From the NCBI RefSeq assembly GCF_030272615.1, contig NC_081405.1:313490235-313554234 (forward strand): a DNA stretch of 64,000 nucleotides. The letters are read 5' to 3'. The notes below the pieces were generated by a model. That model worked only from the letters and a program-made list of their open reading frames with translations, ran no database searches and was not told where the DNA came from. Every line of letters begins with the position of its first letter. Position 1 is the first letter of the stretch. The position numbers and the translations under genes are program-made. Positions 60,915 through 64,000 of the stretch are shown here, piece after piece. Origin of the DNA: Cryptomeria japonica. Its lineage: Eukaryota > Streptophyta > Pinopsida > Cupressales > Cupressaceae.

Positions 60915-63900
60915 CTAAGTCTCTACCAGTGAGGGTATTACCCCAAGCTGCTCTCTGAGATATTCAAAAGTTTCCTTATGCAAAGGCTTAGTAAAGATAT
61001 CTACAATCTTCTCTTTAGTATTCACATAAACCAATCTCACTTCTTTTCCTTCAACATTCTCTTTTAGAAAATTATATTTGATAGAAACATGTTTCGTCTT
61101 AGAGTGAAATACCGGATTCTTTGATATCAATTGCTATTGAATTATCACAATAAATGATTATAAGTTCTTTGCATTTTACCTTGATGTCCTTCAACATTTG
61201 CTTAATCCATAATACCTGAGTATAATTAGTTGTTGTTGCAACATATTTTGATTCTGCTCTTGATAATGATGTACAACTATGTTTCTTGCTCAACAATTAA
61301 ATCAATCTGCTACCAGGAAAGATTGCTCCACCAGTGGTGCTCTTTTTGTCATCTACATCTCCTGCCCAATTTGCATCGGTGTATGCACATAGATCAAAAT
61401 TTTCATCTTTAGGATACCATAAGCCAAGATTTGTAGTGCCTTGTAGATACCAGAAAATCCTTTTCACTGTTGATTCATGATTTTCTTTAGGATTACTCTG
61501 AGATCTTGAAACAATACATACTACATTCATTATATCAGGTCTTATTTGTGTCAAATATAGTAAACCTCCAATCATAGATTTGTATCTTGTCAGATTAACA
61601 GGAGTCGAATCATCATTCAATGTCAATTTGTCAGTTGTAGTCATAGGAGTAATTACTGGTTTGGAATTTTCCATACCAAATTTCTTCAATGGTTCCTTCA
61701 AGTATTTTGTTTAACATATGAATATACCTTTATCAGTTTGTGAAATCTGTAATCCTAAGAATAATTTTATCTCCTCAATCATAGACATTTCAAATTCTTC
61801 CTGTATCTTATTAGCAAAGTTTTTACACAATCCTTCTTCTCCAAAAATGATATCATCAACAAAAACTTCAATAACCAAGGTATCATCATTAGTCACTTTG
61901 AAGTATAAGTTGCTGTCAGCATTACCTTTAGTGTATCCAAGCTTCAAAATATATTTGTCTAATCTAGCATACCAAGCTCTAGGAGCTTGCTTCAATCCAT
62001 ACAAAGCTTTCCTTAATCTGCAAACCATATCTTCATTATTTGTGAATGAAAATCCATCAGGTTGTTCAAAGTAAACTTCCTCTTCAAGATCACCATTCAG
62101 AAATGCACATTTTACATCCATCTGATATACTTTATAGTTCTTGTGAGCTGCAAATGCAAGAAATAATTTGACTGCCTCAATTCTAGCTACTGGTGCAAAG
62201 GTTTCATTATAATCAATTCCCTCTTTCTATGAATATCCTTTACACACTAATCTTGCTTTGTTCTTGATTACCTTACCATCTTCATTAAGTTTATTTTTGA
62301 ATACCCATTTAGTTCCAATTGCATTTTTGTCTTTAGGCTGGGGAACTAATGTCCATGTATTATTCTTTTCAATTTGTTCTAATTCATCTTCCATTGCTTT
62401 AAACCAATGTTTATCTTCACATGCCTCAATAATAGATGCTGGTTCAATTTGAGAGATTAAACATACCTCTTCATTTGCTAGTCTTCCTCTTGTCATAACA
62501 CCTTGATACTTATTCCCAATTATTTGACTTTCAGAGTGATTTAGTCTTACATACCTGGGTTTGTTCACTTATTGTTGTTCTTCAGTCACTGTGGAATTCT
62601 GTGATGATGCCGGTGTGACTAGATCCACATTCTGTACTAGTGCACTCTATATAGGTTCATTAATGATCATCTCAACTACTGGTTTAGAATCTATAGACCT
62701 TGAATTTCCTCTAAAGTGTTCATCTATCTTCACATTAGCACTCTCAATGATTTTCTGCAATCTTTTATTAAAACATCTATATGCCTTACTCTTAGATGAA
62801 TAACCAAGAAATATTCCTTCATTACTTCTAGGATCAAATTTACCAACATACTCATCTCTCCTAATATAACATTTGCTTCCAAATATTTTGAAATATTTAA
62901 GAGTAGGAGTATTACCAAACCATAGTTCATAAGGGGTCTTACTGGTTTCACCTTTGATGTGAACTCTATTAAAAGTGTAAATTGGTGTATTTACTACTTC
63001 TGTCCAATACACATGAGGTAGATTTGCTTCCAATATCATGCTTCTAGCTGCATCTAGAATAGTTATGTTCTTCCTTTCCACAGTTCCATTTTGTTGAGGT
63101 GTCCGAGGTGCTGATAGTTGTCTTCTGATTTCATTCACTTCACAAAATGTATTGAACTCCTTAGATGTGAATTCTCCTCCTTGATCTGATCTCAAACATT
63201 TTATTTTCTTACCGGTTTCATTCTCTACCATTGCCTTGAATAACTTGAATTTTCCAAAAGCTTCTGATTTCTCCCTGAGAAAAGTAACCCAACACATTCT
63301 AGAATAATCATCAATGATTAGAATAAAGTATCTATCTACCTGTAGACTTCTTGTTCTTGCCAGACCACACAAGTCAGTATGAATTAAATCAAGAACATTA
63401 TTGGATTTCTCATAAATACTCTTAAAAGTTGTTCTAACTTGCTTTCCCATTTGACATTCCTTACATACCAGATTATGAGGTTTCACAATCTTAGGTAAAT
63501 CCGTTACTGCCTTAGTTGAACTAATCTTTACAATGCAATCAAAATTCACATGACAAAGTCTCTGATGCCATAGCCAAATTTCATCAATATGTGCAATCAA
63601 GCATGTCTTTTCACTATTATTCAAATGAAAGATATTACCTTTAGTCTGATTACCAGTTGCAATCTCAAAACTAGTTATATTCATGATTTTGCATTTACCA
63701 TTCTTGAATTATAACTGAAATCCCTTTTCAACTAATTGACCAAAACTCAAAAGATTATGCTTCAAACCTTCAACATAATAAATGTTGTCAGTATTGTGCT
63801 TACCATCAAAAGATATAGTGCCTTTTCCTTTGATCAAACAAGCTTTATCATCGCCAAATCTTACTAGACCTCCATTGTATTCTTGAAAAGATAAGAATTT

Positions 63901-64000
63901 ACTTTTATCACCAATCATATGATGTGAACATCTAGAATCTATGATCCATTCATCTTTTTCTTCAATTTTAGCTGCCAGGGCCTACTCTACCAGTGGAATA
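60915..64000 (-). pseudogene. Copia protease - integrase - RT - RNase H (element F, partial)
   Basis: Entering from the window edge: end of protease (MIGDKSKFLSFQEY, LSFGQLVEKGFQL), a TAA at 63709-63711, integrase (HQRLCH, CKEC, LIHTDLCG, LRSDQGGEF, NGTVERKN), then RT (KWVFKNKLNEDG), a TAG at 62227-62229 after [15 protein letters not shown] region and FVDDIIFG, and RNase H (YTDANWAGDVDD, RAESKYVATT, YCDN). Further lesions: stops at 62569, 61711 and 61297, and a small deletion near 61125 in RNase H. The first two stops fall at positions shared with element C. The integrase triad and RT aspartates are kept. Gag lies beyond the edge. Confidence 0.92.

Larger units (their letters stand above)
59508..64000 (-). 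mobile_element. Element F: Ty1/copia retrotransposon, right end outside the window
   Basis: 3' LTR (59508-60554), polypurine tract (60555-60567) and copia RNase H, RT, integrase and protease in order to the window edge at 64000. The same family as element C, divergent by roughly 15% in protein by eye. Target duplication and 5' LTR cannot be seen. Confidence 0.9.

Overview
The window is an intergenic stretch of a large, repeat-rich plant nuclear genome. Evidence: the dispersed repeats derive from the plant telomere unit (CCCTAAA), the LTR retrotransposons are Ty3/gypsy (Tat-like, two RNase H domains) and Ty1/copia types with plant-style tRNA-iMet primer sites, and there is deep nesting of old and young insertions. 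A gymnosperm/conifer-like genome is my best guess from the size and age of the repeats, but the sequence does not prove it. I see no intact host gene, tRNA or rRNA.

Layout. 113-7309 (minus) is a complete LTR element (A) that carries no polymerase: it has a coiled-coil/zinc-knuckle ORF1 and a roughly 1,035-codon ORF2 of unknown function. 7751-15890 (plus) is a decayed Tat-type gypsy element (B): integrase end, long 3' region, polypurine tract and 3' LTR. Inside its 3' region, on the opposite strand, is a plant-mobile-domain (PMD) pseudogene, itself split by a solo LTR (11814-13374). 17041-28200 is a degenerate telomere-like array, interrupted by a LINE-like insertion (19440-19925) and a complete copia element C (20178-26834, minus). 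28560-31026 holds a decayed multi-exon gene of unknown family. 32285-34760 is a satellite of about 20-bp motifs present in both orientations.

34815-57420 (plus) is a second polymerase-less element (D), related to A in ORF1 and ORF2. Its 3' LTR is split by a young 15.9-kb Tat gypsy element E (40798-56699), whose 1,743-bp LTRs have equal length and look identical, with a perfect GAATG target duplication. E's gag-pol frame is open apart from one TGA. 57421-59500 holds a TA microsatellite, an old Tat LTR, and two Tat coding scraps pointing towards each other. 59508-64000 is the left part of a second copia element F (minus), running off the window.

How they relate. Copia C and F and the polymerase-less elements A and D share LTR sequence blocks, the tRNA-iMet primer site and the polypurine tract. 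The simplest reading is an autonomous/non-autonomous partnership in which copia enzymes mobilised elements that encode other proteins. The paired, divergent copies of the unknown ORF2 in A and D are the most novel content of the window. C and F also share two in-frame stop positions, which suggests that a defective copia lineage amplified, or that a stop was read through.
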